Under the pieces are notes generated by a model. That model was not told the DNA's origin and searched no databases. It saw nothing but the letters and a program-made list of their open reading frames with translations. The position numbers and the translations under genes were made by a program. This document shows positions 48,443 to 57,055 of a stretch of 64,000 nucleotides of DNA, piece after piece; the first letter of the stretch is position 1, and each line of letters starts with the position of its first letter. The stretch is from positions 1-64,000 of the IMG/VR virus record IMGVR_UViG_3300028392_001993. One strand, given 5' to 3'. The DNA is from a virus.

Positions 48443-49645
48443 TTATCCGTTACGGGCAATCCAATCAGCCCAGAGCGCATGCCACTCTGGGAATACTTCA
48501 GCAAAACTTTCACTGCGGAGTTGGTCAAGTTTAGCATTATGATACCAAAACGATATTTGTTTTTCGTGGGTGTAATCCGGAGGAGTCCCCATCAAAAACT
48601 TAACAACTTCTCTAAATCGATCAATGGTTTTGAATTTTTCAGCCACTTTGAGTTTGAGTTCGTAAGGCATATATTGAATATTGTTGTGGGGTTCGTCTAA
48701 TACATAATTTTCAAAACTTATGGGCCATTTGCGTTTGAGCCCTTCGGCGTGTAGTTCATCCATGTCAAACACATTTAAAATAGTGGGACTGCAACGAATG
48801 TGTGTTTTTATGTTTGGATACGGGGCTACGTCTATTAGATACTTGTCAGTTACTGCTAGAACTTCGTCCCATTTGCTACCGTAACGTAAATAATCGTTTT
48901 TTGCCCCTACCCCATCAATACTGATAGCAAAATTAACCAGTTTGAATTCTTTGAAGTAGTCTACCAACTTAGGATCATAGATTGTGCCATTGGTATGTGT
49001 TCCGAGTATTTGATTCTTGGCGCCACCTGTACTGACTGCAGACTCTAGGATTTTGTAACTTAACGGAATCATCAATGGTTCGCCACCGTACAAGTCCCAA
49101 AATACCAGTTCTTTTTGCCACTCATCAAATGTGGCTTCAAGAGGTTTGTTATTTTTGTAGATAGTGGTATGAGGTTCCCATTTTTTTAACCAAATCTTAA
49201 ACGGTTTATCGTAGCCATCGTCCTTGTCAAATTCGTAGGCATCTTTGAACCACGATGTACTGGTAATTTCGTTGCAACTACGGCAGGCGTTGTTGCATTG
49301 TATGCCCGGTTTAATTATGATGACCCGGGGCTGATCTGGATGCGATTCAACATCAGCAAAGTCTAGATTTACTTGTTGCCGCATACTAACAACACCAATT
49401 TCCTCTTTCTGCCAACAACTATCACATTCTTTAATGCGTTCACCGTTTTCTAAATGTTGAACAAATTCTTGTCTATGCGGAGACTTCCACACCCGTTTAA
49501 GATCATCGTTAACATCAAACATATGATGATGTTCTGCTGTGGTATCTTTGTACCACCAGGTGCAAATCGGACAGGGACTGACCATGCCACTCATATCCAA
49601 CATAAGAGATAGTTCAGCAAGTTTACATTTGGTATCGTATTTCAT
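48443..49645 (-). CDS. Radical SAM protein with N-terminal twitch domain (400 aa)
   Basis: N-terminal cysteine domain first (S-P-C-P-I-C-T-W-W, then I-K-E-C-D-S-C-W-Q), a twitch/SPASM-like arrangement, then the core with I-Q-C-N-N-A-C-R-S-C (C-x3-C-x2-C) and W-D-L-Y-G-G-E-P-L. Also I-S-I-D-G-V-G in the barrel. ATG 49645 is preferred to an in-frame GTG 18 bases upstream because GTTAAATA lies five bases before it. Divergent from the B12-type radical SAM gene at 49749. Substrate unknown. Confidence 0.87.
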   Translation of the reverse strand: MKYDTKCKLAELSLMLDMSGMVSPCPICTWWYKDTTAEHHHMFDVNDDLKRVWKSPHRQEFVQHLENGERIKECDSCWQKEEIGVVSMRQQVNLDFADVESHPDQPRVIIIKPGIQCNNACRSCNEITSTSWFKDAYEFDKDDGYDKPFKIWLKKWEPHTTIYKNNKPLEATFDEWQKELVFWDLYGGEPLMIPLSYKILESAVSTGGAKNQILGTHTNGTIYDPKLVDYFKEFKLVNFAISIDGVGAKNDYLRYGSKWDEVLAVTDKYLIDVAPYPNIKTHIRCSPTILNVFDMDELHAEGLKRKWPISFENYVLDEPHNNIQYMPYELKLKVAEKFKTIDRFREVVKFLMGTPPDYTHEKQISFWYHNAKLDQLRSESFAEVFPEWHALWADWIARNG

Positions 49646-49748
49646 AACTATATTTAACGACACAACCTTTTGGTAATTTAATTAAAGTCATCCCCCCAAG
49701 GATGAGAAGTGCTATGACAAAAATCATCTGGTAAATATATCACGCAAC

Positions 49749-51704
49749 ATGACAGATTCTAAAAAACAAATTTTCGAAATTAAAACAGTTTCTGACAACG
49801 AGCCTGTGGTAATTGAAAATTCAATGGGCGAAAATTCGCCACATTTGGCCATACTAGAAACCATTGGTACTCTGAGTCGCGGTAGGCCTCAAAAAAATCT
49901 AGATCGAATAATTATCAATCCAGTTACAAAACAAACACGAGTAGCAATGGTATTGCTTCCTTATTGGTCCATACACCACGCACCGTATAATATTGCACGT
50001 CTGGTAGGTTTGGCAAAGGCTGCAGGATTTAGCAGTTGTGCATTTGACGTCAATGTGGAAACTTACAATTTAACAGACAAAAAAGAATTATGGCATTCAT
50101 ACCTGTCTTGGAAATGGGAACAGCCGGAATATTACTATGCAGATATACATCCGTTCATTGAATCTACTCTGTTAGATCAAATTGACAAGATTGTAGAATT
50201 CAAGCCAGATGTCATTGGATTTAGTATATACTATTGTAATAATGAGACTGTGGCCTGGGCGGTGCCAAAGATCAGAGAAAAGTTACCTAATGTAAAAATA
50301 ATAGTGGGCGGATCTCAAGTGATCCAAGGAAAACTTAAATATGCAGAATTATTTGATCACGTGGTCAAAGGTGAAGGAGAACAAGTGTTCCTTGACATCC
50401 TAGAGAAAATTGAAAACAAAACACCTATCTCTGAACGCTTTCTAAGTTATCCTAAAGATCAACGCATTGATCTAGATTCCATGCCGTGGCCAGACTACGC
50501 AGACTTTGACTTGAGTTTGTATCAGTATGGTGCTGCCGTAGGGTCAGAAATCAGTCGAGGGTGTATAGCAAAATGCGAGTACTGTATTGAAACACAATTT
50601 TGGCGTTATCGCGGCAGAGTTGCTACCACAGTAGTTGATGAAATTGAATATCAGTACAAAACATTTGGCGTTAGAGCCATACACTTTGTTGACAGTTTGG
50701 TCAATGGTAATTTAAAAGAGTTAAGAGCATTTGCACTCGGAGTAGTAGCAAAGGGCATGACTGACCTTGCATGGGCCGGTTATGCTCGATCCGACGGTCG
50801 AATGGATCTTGCATATCTGCAGGATTTAAAAAATGGTGGGTGTCACTTTTTAAATTTTGGAGTAGAGTCGGGTAGCAACAAGACACTTGCATTGATGAAG
50901 AAAAATGTCACCCGAGAAGAGATGGAACAAAATTTTAAGGATCTCAAAACAGTAGGCATTAACGCTTACAGTAATTGGATTGTTGGATTTCCCGGAGAGG
51001 AAATCGCCGACGTTGCAGACTCGTTGATTTTTTTATGGCGCACCAGAGATACTGCCATACGTCATTATAGTTTAAACTTATGTTACAACGAGCCGGGCAC
51101 TCCATTGGGAACCAATCCTGACAAGTTTAATATCAGTAGCACTGAGTGGGCCGGCAAATGGATCACTAAAGATTATCGCAATACCAATATACACCGACTG
51201 ATTAGATATAAATCTTTGTTAATATTCACCGCTCACATGCGTCGACATTTGGTTCGACCACACGAAGGTTGGGGGCTTGGGGGTATGGAACGTTACAATT
51301 TTGAAAATCACTACACGTTTTTGTACGATCCGAAGAATGCAAGAAATGTTATAGACTACGACGATTTTGATTACAACATTATAAAAATCAATGTCAATCC
51401 CGTGGCCGATAGTATGGTTAACGAAATATGGCCTTTGCTGAGAACTTTGTATCTTGCCTGGGGTGCATACGAGTTTAGTGTACGTTTTGATCAAGACGAG
51501 GATTTTAAAGAATTTGGAAATCAATTTGTTTTTTCGCCAACTTTTGAAGAAAAATTTAAATTCGATGGCAACGTTTGGTTTAAGATTGATGCCGCTGGCA
51601 ATTGGCAGGCCAAATTAGATTATGTATTTGATTCTGCTATTCCCAACTTGAACTTTGATCTACATTTTGATGAGACGGGAAATTGGGAAAGAATTTCCCG
51701 ATAG
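49749..51704 (+). CDS. B12-binding-type radical SAM protein (651 aa)
   Basis: N-terminal ~60 polar residues, then a Rossmann-like domain (V-A-M-V-L-L-P-Y-W-S, K-I-I-V-G-G-S-Q) of the cobalamin-binding kind, then G-C-I-A-K-C-E-Y-C-I-E (C-x3-C-x2-C) and S-N-W-I-V-G-F-P-G-E-E. A ~200-residue C-terminal part is unassigned. Similar in size to the protein at 26976 but clearly diverged. GGTAAATA lies 11 bases before the ATG. Possible methylase or ring-forming enzyme. Confidence 0.85.
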   Translation: MTDSKKQIFEIKTVSDNEPVVIENSMGENSPHLAILETIGTLSRGRPQKNLDRIIINPVTKQTRVAMVLLPYWSIHHAPYNIARLVGLAKAAGFSSCAFDVNVETYNLTDKKELWHSYLSWKWEQPEYYYADIHPFIESTLLDQIDKIVEFKPDVIGFSIYYCNNETVAWAVPKIREKLPNVKIIVGGSQVIQGKLKYAELFDHVVKGEGEQVFLDILEKIENKTPISERFLSYPKDQRIDLDSMPWPDYADFDLSLYQYGAAVGSEISRGCIAKCEYCIETQFWRYRGRVATTVVDEIEYQYKTFGVRAIHFVDSLVNGNLKELRAFALGVVAKGMTDLAWAGYARSDGRMDLAYLQDLKNGGCHFLNFGVESGSNKTLALMKKNVTREEMEQNFKDLKTVGINAYSNWIVGFPGEEIADVADSLIFLWRTRDTAIRHYSLNLCYNEPGTPLGTNPDKFNISSTEWAGKWITKDYRNTNIHRLIRYKSLLIFTAHMRRHLVRPHEGWGLGGMERYNFENHYTFLYDPKNARNVIDYDDFDYNIIKINVNPVADSMVNEIWPLLRTLYLAWGAYEFSVRFDQDEDFKEFGNQFVFSPTFEEKFKFDGNVWFKIDAAGNWQAKLDYVFDSAIPNLNFDLHFDETGNWERISR

Positions 51705-51727
51705 TTTTTACATATAAGTAAGAATAC

Positions 51728-51802
51728 CGCGGGGTGGAGAAGAGGTAACTCACTAGGCTCATAATCTAGAGATCGGCGGTTCGATTCCGTCTCCCGCAAC
51801 CA
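51728..51802 (+). tRNA. Initiator-type tRNA-fMet (CAT)
   Basis: 5' end CGCGGGG against TCCCGCA gives the C1xA72 mismatch that marks bacterial initiator tRNAs; loop CTCATAA; T-loop TTCGATT; encoded CCA. The anticodon stem (CTAGG/TCTAG) lacks the three G-C pairs of classical initiators, so initiator function is likely but not certain. Confidence 0.82.
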
Positions 51803-51814
51803 ATTCCCAAACTA

Positions 51815-53011
51815 ATGAAATTTTTTGAAGATACATCTGCCTCATCTGATGATGTAAAGCATCATGGTTTTTACATTGTCAATGGCAAAAATTATCTGTA
51901 TCGGTACAATGCACTGGTGGCGGCCACACAGGCCAAGTGCGAACTAGAGTGGCGCTTCAATGACGAAGTGTACAATAGCATAGATTGGTCTATACCACTA
52001 AACAAACCCATACTTGAAATTTATCGTGAGCGGGCACAACAACTGCGTGACAAATACGACTATCTAATTCTTTCTTATAGTGGCGGGTCTGACAGCGACA
52101 ACATTCTTCGTGCGTTTGTGGACAACAATATACATCTTGACGAAGTGTGGATTGACTGGCCACACGGCATAATGGACAAAACTGGATTTAAACCATCTTT
52201 TGATTTGAGTCATGAGAATCTTGCCAGCGAATGGCACTACACCATTGAACCTAAACTTCGAGAGTTGGCTAAAAATCATCCCGGGGTAAAAATACACATA
52301 TCCGATACCACAAGTCAGGGTATTGTAGATGACCTTGAGGACACTTCTGTTATTGTGGGATTTAGAACATCTTACCAAAACATAAGACGCATGAGGTATA
52401 TTTGCAATTATCAACAAAATATGTACGACAACGGTATTGATGTTGCACTTGTATCCGGTATAGAGAAACCATCAGTGACACTAACCCCCGATAACATGAT
52501 TGCGGCGGTGTTTCATGAGTTACCGACTGTTTTTAAAAACGATGTCACTCCGGATCGCCACACTGTGATAGAATATTTTTATTGGACACCTGAGTATCCG
52601 CATATTGTAGTAAACCAAGCGCACGAACTCATAAGATATTTTCAACAGCACGTGGAAGAATTTAAAAATTTAGAAGAGCACTTGAGAACTAATAAATATG
52701 CAATACACCGCTCGATGAGTCTAGATCGAGCTGTGAACATATCCTGTTATCCTACTTGGGATAACTGTTTTCAAACAGATAAATTCTTCTACACATTTGC
52801 CAGTAATCAGTTCAACAAATTGTTGATCCCGTTTATTCGCACAGAACAATTTGCTAAAACATACTATCATCGTTACTTCAATGATGCCAACATCATTGAT
52901 CCCAAACTGATTTTTCATCCGGTTTACAAGAATCGATCAAAAGTTTGTTACAAATATTATCCCGTTATGAGTTTACAAAAATTTTATCAAGGAGTCGTTA
53001 GAAATGTTTAA
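51815..53011 (+). CDS. PP-loop ATPase, ~400-aa phage family, copy 3
   Basis: Starts 12 bases after the tRNA-fMet CCA with no Shine-Dalgarno. Same layout as copies 1 and 2: G-F-Y-I-V-N-G-K-N-Y-L-Y, W-R-F-N-D, R-E-R-A-Q-Q-L-R-D-K-Y-D-Y, P-loop L-S-Y-S-G-G-S-D-S-D-N, I-H-L-D-E-V, G-I-E-K-P, Y-F-Y-W-T-P-E-Y-P and N-Q-A-H-E-L-I. It overlaps the second Bug receptor by 8 nt, repeating the PP-loop/Bug order of 42563-44836. Confidence 0.82.
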   Translation: MKFFEDTSASSDDVKHHGFYIVNGKNYLYRYNALVAATQAKCELEWRFNDEVYNSIDWSIPLNKPILEIYRERAQQLRDKYDYLILSYSGGSDSDNILRAFVDNNIHLDEVWIDWPHGIMDKTGFKPSFDLSHENLASEWHYTIEPKLRELAKNHPGVKIHISDTTSQGIVDDLEDTSVIVGFRTSYQNIRRMRYICNYQQNMYDNGIDVALVSGIEKPSVTLTPDNMIAAVFHELPTVFKNDVTPDRHTVIEYFYWTPEYPHIVVNQAHELIRYFQQHVEEFKNLEEHLRTNKYAIHRSMSLDRAVNISCYPTWDNCFQTDKFFYTFASNQFNKLLIPFIRTEQFAKTYYHRYFNDANIIDPKLIFHPVYKNRSKVCYKYYPVMSLQKFYQGVVRNV

Positions 53012-53960
53012 AAATATCATCAGTATTGTTTGTTTGCTATTTGCCATGGCCGCTAATGCAACAGAGATGCCAGCAGAGCTAAAAGGCAAGACTATTCGAT
53101 ATGTTGTGCCCACGGCACCAGGTTCACTGAGTGATGTGCGTTCACGTGAAGTGCTTGACGTTGTATCAAAGCAAACTGGACTGACATTTGTGATCACTTA
53201 CAAACCAGGCAATAAAAACGGGGTTGGCATGCAAACCATTGCAGAGTCAGCACCCGATGGCCTGACCATGGGTTGGACCAGTTCGCCCACACGCATCATC
53301 TACGATCTCAAGAACGCAACTGGCTTCCCCAAGCGTGATGAGCTTGTGCCGTTTGTGAATCTTTGGAAATTCTCCAATGTGGTATCTGCAGATGTCAATG
53401 CACCGTTTAATACCATGCGAGAGGCTTTGACGTATATTCGAGCAAATCCAAACCGACTAAACTATGCTCAAGTTGATGCAGTATCAGCTATTACACTAGA
53501 AAGATTGTTCAACAACGACAATAAAGACACAGTGGTTGGTATTCCAATGACCACCTTTCCCGAAGCAATTGCATTGATGAAAAACAAACAGATGACTTTT
53601 ATTGCCACTAGCATTGGATACGCACAAGACAATGCCTCACACATCAAGATGTTGGCCACCACTGGCGCCACAAGACATTCAACATTGCCTAACATTCCCA
53701 CTGTGGGAGAGTTTGTGCCAGGATTTGAAATGCCATCATATGGTTCAGCATTTTTGCCACGTGGTGTACCACAACACATCTTGAACTACTACAATGAAGT
53801 GTTTGTGACTGCACTGCGTAATCCTGAGTTACAGTCCAAAATGCGAACCTGGGAATACGAACCTTGTGTAGATAATCTAGCACAGACACAGGCAGTATAT
53901 GATCGAGAATATGTGCGCTTTGACCGTATGATCAAACAAACCAAGATTGAAATCAAATGA
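53004..53960 (+). CDS. Bug/TctC-family periplasmic binding protein, copy 2 (318 aa)
   Basis: Signal peptide M-F-K-N-I-I-S-I-V-C-L-L-F-A-M-A-A-N-A, then K-T-I-R-Y-V-V-P-T-A-P-G-S-L-S-D (ligand-loop position), Y-K-P-G-N-K-N-G-V-G, L-A-T-T-G-A-T-R and L-P-N-I-P-T-V-G-E-F-V-P-G-F-E typical of Bug receptors. Diverged from copy 1. Translated with the PP-loop gene (8-nt overlap) and with the SDR downstream (ATGA). Binds a small carboxylate in family members; the ligand here is unknown. Confidence 0.88.
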   Translation: MFKNIISIVCLLFAMAANATEMPAELKGKTIRYVVPTAPGSLSDVRSREVLDVVSKQTGLTFVITYKPGNKNGVGMQTIAESAPDGLTMGWTSSPTRIIYDLKNATGFPKRDELVPFVNLWKFSNVVSADVNAPFNTMREALTYIRANPNRLNYAQVDAVSAITLERLFNNDNKDTVVGIPMTTFPEAIALMKNKQMTFIATSIGYAQDNASHIKMLATTGATRHSTLPNIPTVGEFVPGFEMPSYGSAFLPRGVPQHILNYYNEVFVTALRNPELQSKMRTWEYEPCVDNLAQTQAVYDREYVRFDRMIKQTKIEIK

Positions 53961-54499
53961 AAGTTGCAATCACCGGACACTCTCGAGGACTTGGCCGTGT
54001 GTTGTGGGATAGATTTGCGGCACAGGATGATGTAGAGCTAGTGGGCTTTTCAAGAAGCAACGGCTACGACATTGTCAAGGCACAAGATAAAATTGTTGCA
54101 GAATCACTTGACTGTGATTTGTTTATCAACAATGCCTACAATGGCTTTGCCCAGGTGGATCTCTTGGTCAAGATGGTGGATGCTTGGAAACACCAGCCCA
54201 ACCGACACATTATTAATGTCAGCAGTTTGTCATCGTATCACGACAAACGCAGAATGTGGCCTTATAGCATACACAAGATTGCACTAGACCGACAAGCAGA
54301 ACAGATTCAATCAAACTTTTTGTGGCCCAAGGTCATTAACTTTCGTCCTGCACTATTTGAAAGCGATATGGGCTACTCTAGTGAGTTCAATCGCTGGCGT
54401 CAGAAAATTCCCGTAGATACCATGGCCGATGTGGTGATGTACACTGTTGACAATCGGCACCGGTTTACCATCAAGGATATAGTTGTCGATCACGCCTGA
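53957..54499 (+). CDS. Short-chain dehydrogenase/reductase-like protein (180 aa)
   Basis: N-terminal T-G-H-S-R-G-L-G (T-G-x3-G-x-G), then F-I-N-N-A-Y (N-N-A-G-like), N-V-S-S-L-S-S and catalytic Y-S-I-H-K (Y-x3-K). Shorter than usual (~250), missing much of the C-terminal substrate region. Likely NAD(P)-dependent; acts with the upstream genes by overlap. Its 3' end overlaps the convergent oxygenase gene by 29 nt. Confidence 0.82.
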   Translation: MKVAITGHSRGLGRVLWDRFAAQDDVELVGFSRSNGYDIVKAQDKIVAESLDCDLFINNAYNGFAQVDLLVKMVDAWKHQPNRHIINVSSLSSYHDKRRMWPYSIHKIALDRQAEQIQSNFLWPKVINFRPALFESDMGYSSEFNRWRQKIPVDTMADVVMYTVDNRHRFTIKDIVVDHA

Positions 54500-55067
54500 C
54501 ATCCATGGCCTTTAGTCGAGCAATGGTTGGCGAGTCGTCCCAGAATCCAATCTGAATAGCAGTTCTACCACCGTCAGGCATGGGTTCAATTGAGTGTAAT
54601 ACCTGTGCATTGATCAAGTACCATTCACCTACAGGCATACGATGTCTGCAAATTTCTGTCAAGTTATCATAAGTCTTTGGATACTCTTTCACAAGGGGTC
54701 TAATGTAAGGCTTGCCTTCTTCCAGCCAGTGGATTGTGTCCACTGCTGGTCCACCTGTTTGCAACAACCAAATCAGTGTCCAGTTACGACTTGTGTCATG
54801 ATGTGGACAGGCCCAGCCAGCGCCATGAATACTTACCCCGATATCGGTGTAGTCTGTGCCCACATGTTCGTGTACCCAATCTTTGATACCTTGACTGACA
54901 TCGAACCTGTCATAGGGTGTGTTGATAAATTTAATGCCTTTGCGTGTGCAGATGCGATCTATTTGTTTGGCCAATTGTTTGCTGGTATCATAAGCGTCTG
55001 GTGCTTCATAAAGCTCGCGTGGCAGTGGGGGGAGATCTGGAAAGATCATGAGTTCTTCTGGAGTCAT
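54471..55067 (-). CDS. 2OG-Fe(II)/aspartyl hydroxylase-like protein (198 aa)
   Basis: H-x-D in C-P-H-H-D-T-S-R-N-W, the distal His in I-N-A-Q-V-L-H-S-I-E-P and Arg in G-G-R-T-A-I-Q-I, matching the iron and 2-oxoglutarate ligands of cupin-fold oxygenases. Transcribed from the minus half of a palindromic TATAAATATTTATA, back to back with another oxygenase gene. Target unknown. Confidence 0.78.
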   Translation of the reverse strand: MTPEELMIFPDLPPLPRELYEAPDAYDTSKQLAKQIDRICTRKGIKFINTPYDRFDVSQGIKDWVHEHVGTDYTDIGVSIHGAGWACPHHDTSRNWTLIWLLQTGGPAVDTIHWLEEGKPYIRPLVKEYPKTYDNLTEICRHRMPVGEWYLINAQVLHSIEPMPDGGRTAIQIGFWDDSPTIARLKAMDVRRDRQLYP

Positions 55068-55090
55068 TTATGTGCTTTCAAGTTGGGAGA

Positions 55091-55104
55091 TATAAATATT
55101 TATA
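55091..55104. promoter_or_regulatory. Palindromic, two-way T4-late-type promoter
   Basis: TATAAATATTTATA reads TATAAATA on both strands and lies centrally between two divergent oxygenase genes. Each side leaves ~23 bases of leader without a Shine-Dalgarno. Confidence 0.65.
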
Positions 55105-55127
55105 CAACACCTCTTTCCTATTAAAAT

Positions 55128-55955
55128 ATGAATCCTTACGAAAATATAGCCTACGCTCGACTCAACCTTGACTTTGATCATCGACTGTTTGCTCTGGAGT
55201 TTGATAAATTAATCTCTCCACACAGCACCGCAATCAACAATGGCAAGCAAAGTTGGGAACGAACACGTCGACTCAATCAGACATGGGGCATGGTAGATCC
55301 TGAAACATACGATAAGTGTACTGTAGAGATAGCCTATAAACAGATTGAGATGAGAGGAATACCACAGTGGCAAATGACTCAATTAATGTATATGGAGCCC
55401 GAAGAGTCTGATTCTGAAATGCTCAGAAGAGAAGCAGACTTTGGTGGCACTTATGCTCGAAACCTCGCTCTGCATCGTGAATGGAAAATTAAACCACAGT
55501 TTGAAAAACTAAAACTTATAAAGTTTATCAAGGCATTACCTTTCAAGCGAATGAACAGTATACATTGTGTGAGTCTTGATCCAGGAAGTTTTGCCAGTAT
55601 ACATCGAGATAGTCGTTGGTTTGAAGGTAGTGATGTACCCAACGTGGCCGGTAAGAATGGTGTTATTCGACAAGGGTTTGTTATTATTACATTAAACATC
55701 AGTGACGGCGGTGTCCCATTGTACTGGGCGTTTGACAACAAATATGTGAACGATGCATATCATGCAAACGACCCAGTTTACATAACCAGCGATTACTTCT
55801 TACACGGTGTGCCTGTTTGTGCCAGTCGTCGTAGACAAATAAGAATTACTGGTATTCCCACAGATGATCTTGCCAACCTAATAGACCAAGACAGTAAAAT
55901 AATGGTGCCGCCGGACATGGAGTATGCTGTTGGTGATCAATGGTATCCTGGATAA
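55128..55955 (+). CDS. 2OG-Fe(II) oxygenase-like protein (275 aa)
   Basis: H-x-D in F-A-S-I-H-R-D-S-R-W, distal His in Y-F-L-H-G-V-P-V and Arg in R-R-R-Q-I-R-I-T-G. N-terminal ~120 residues are a separate helical region with Trp/Met-rich Q-W-Q-M-T-Q-L-M-Y-M. Divergent from the oxygenase at 54471. No Shine-Dalgarno. Target unknown. Confidence 0.72.
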   Translation: MNPYENIAYARLNLDFDHRLFALEFDKLISPHSTAINNGKQSWERTRRLNQTWGMVDPETYDKCTVEIAYKQIEMRGIPQWQMTQLMYMEPEESDSEMLRREADFGGTYARNLALHREWKIKPQFEKLKLIKFIKALPFKRMNSIHCVSLDPGSFASIHRDSRWFEGSDVPNVAGKNGVIRQGFVIITLNISDGGVPLYWAFDNKYVNDAYHANDPVYITSDYFLHGVPVCASRRRQIRITGIPTDDLANLIDQDSKIMVPPDMEYAVGDQWYPG

Positions 55956-55992
55956 CGTTGTAAAAATACAACATCAAGTTTGCCAAAAACAA

Positions 55993-56021
55993 TTGACACA
56001 CAAAGGTAAATAAACTATAAT
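55993..56021 (+). promoter_or_regulatory. Perfect consensus promoter with ATG next to +1
   Basis: TTGACA (55993-55998), 17 bases, TATAAT (56016-56021); the ATG at 56029 is one base after the expected +1. Confidence 0.78.
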
Positions 56022-56028
56022 TGATACT

Positions 56029-56139
56029 ATGAAAACGACACTTTGTTTATTGCAACCCAAGAATATGTTCAGTCAGACATCTGCCTGGTCACACGCCTAT
56101 GGTCGCTTGACAAGCATTCTAGGAGACACAGGGTCTTAA
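56029..56139 (+). CDS. 36-residue near-leaderless peptide before a terminator
   Basis: M-K-T-T-L-C-L-L-Q-P-K-N-M-F-S-Q-T-S, ending G-D-T-G-S. A terminator follows 28 bases later. The plan matches the unit at 46763-46926: consensus promoter, start at +1, 25-36 codons, stem-loop with TTTTCTTTTT. Coding is uncertain; the transcript is likely. Confidence 0.4.
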   Translation: MKTTLCLLQPKNMFSQTSAWSHAYGRLTSILGDTGS

Positions 56140-56167
56140 ATAGTACGCAATCGTATCTTATTCAAAG

Positions 56168-56202
56168 ACCCTGGAACTAAAAACTCCGGGGTTTTTCTTT
56201 TT
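56168..56202 (+). terminator. Rho-independent terminator
   Basis: ACCCTGGA, 9-base loop, TCCGGGGT (one G-U), then TTTTTCTTTTT. Confidence 0.8.
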
Positions 56203-56215
56203 AAGGAGAACTTAG

Positions 56216-56263
56216 ATGACCGAAGAAGAATATTGGAAGTGGATTCAAGAGAACGTGCAATAA
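56216..56263 (+). CDS. Possible 15-residue peptide
   Basis: AAGGAGA followed by ATG 56216 and M-T-E-E-E-Y-W-K-W-I-Q-E-N-V-Q, then stop. Good ribosome site, but very short and just after a terminator. Confidence 0.3.
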   Translation: MTEEEYWKWIQENVQ

Positions 56264-56462
56264 ACGTTCAAAGTGCAACAGGAAACGCGGTCCTGTGCCT
56301 CACTCAAAACCGGCACAAACGGGCGGCCTCGGGGATGGCTTGTGTTCTTGTACATAAAAAAATCCGAGCGTATTAAAGCATTCTCTATCTGCAAGGAGAC
56401 AAGTGGGTTCATCCATGAAGAGTGCTTTAGTACACGCATTCCAAAGAGTGCGTAAATACTTT
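56264..56462 (+). other. 199-nt gap with two adjacent hairpins
   Basis: No convincing gene. ACAGGA/TCCTGT and TGTGCC/GGCACA hairpins occur near 56278-56318. CGTAAATA at the end serves the next gene. Confidence 0.4.
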
Positions 56463-57053
56463 ATGGAAATTATTGTTCACAAGCATTTTACTATCAGATC
56501 CGATGCTGATGTACTCAAACAATACAACACTCCAATCTGGGAAGTTGAGATCCGATCTGACATAATAGACTCGTCTGAGTTTGAGTCTGCATTGCGGTGC
56601 GATGATAATTTTCAAATGAATCCAGGACATAACTCTTTCTTGCGTGGTGCTTGTAACAGAACTGGAGCAGTTGCTGATTTGTTAAACGAGTCCCAGCAAG
56701 GGTTTTTGCTAGACCTTGTGTCCGAAACACCAGAATTTAAATCTAGATATCCTCGTAAAGATCAATATCAAACAAAAACACATTGGTTTGCTGATATAAT
56801 TAGGGATCAAGCAGGATTTGCTATGGGGCCGCATATTGACAATAGTCATATCATGGTGCAGATGGTGGTTAATTTGTTGCAAGACAATACAACCGCAACA
56901 GAATTTTATCAGTTTAACAATTCAGTGCCGTATTATCGTGCGCCACTCAAACGCAATCAAGGTATAGTGTTTGTGAACACCCCCGGCGCTGTACACAGAA
57001 TCGCCAACATTGATCAAACACGTTGGATCTTGTATGGTGGTCTAACAATATAA
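56463..57053 (+). CDS. 2OG-Fe(II) oxygenase-like protein (196 aa)
   Basis: H-x-D in M-G-P-H-I-D-N-S, then T-A-T-E-F-Y-Q-F and the distal His/Arg in P-G-A-V-H-R-I-A-N-x-D-Q-T-R-W. ATG 56463 is chosen over two upstream in-frame ATGs because CGTAAATA lies four bases before it, the leaderless spacing seen elsewhere. Followed at once by tRNA-Trp. Fourth such oxygenase in the window; target unknown. Confidence 0.75.
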   Translation: MEIIVHKHFTIRSDADVLKQYNTPIWEVEIRSDIIDSSEFESALRCDDNFQMNPGHNSFLRGACNRTGAVADLLNESQQGFLLDLVSETPEFKSRYPRKDQYQTKTHWFADIIRDQAGFAMGPHIDNSHIMVQMVVNLLQDNTTATEFYQFNNSVPYYRAPLKRNQGIVFVNTPGAVHRIANIDQTRWILYGGLTI

Positions 57054-57055
57054 TT

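Noticed and set aside
49664-49748. GATGAGAAGTG...ATGACA shared with 47968-47990
   Set aside because: Short similarity only; TCATCC/GGATGA hairpin here, but no consistent structure with the other copy.
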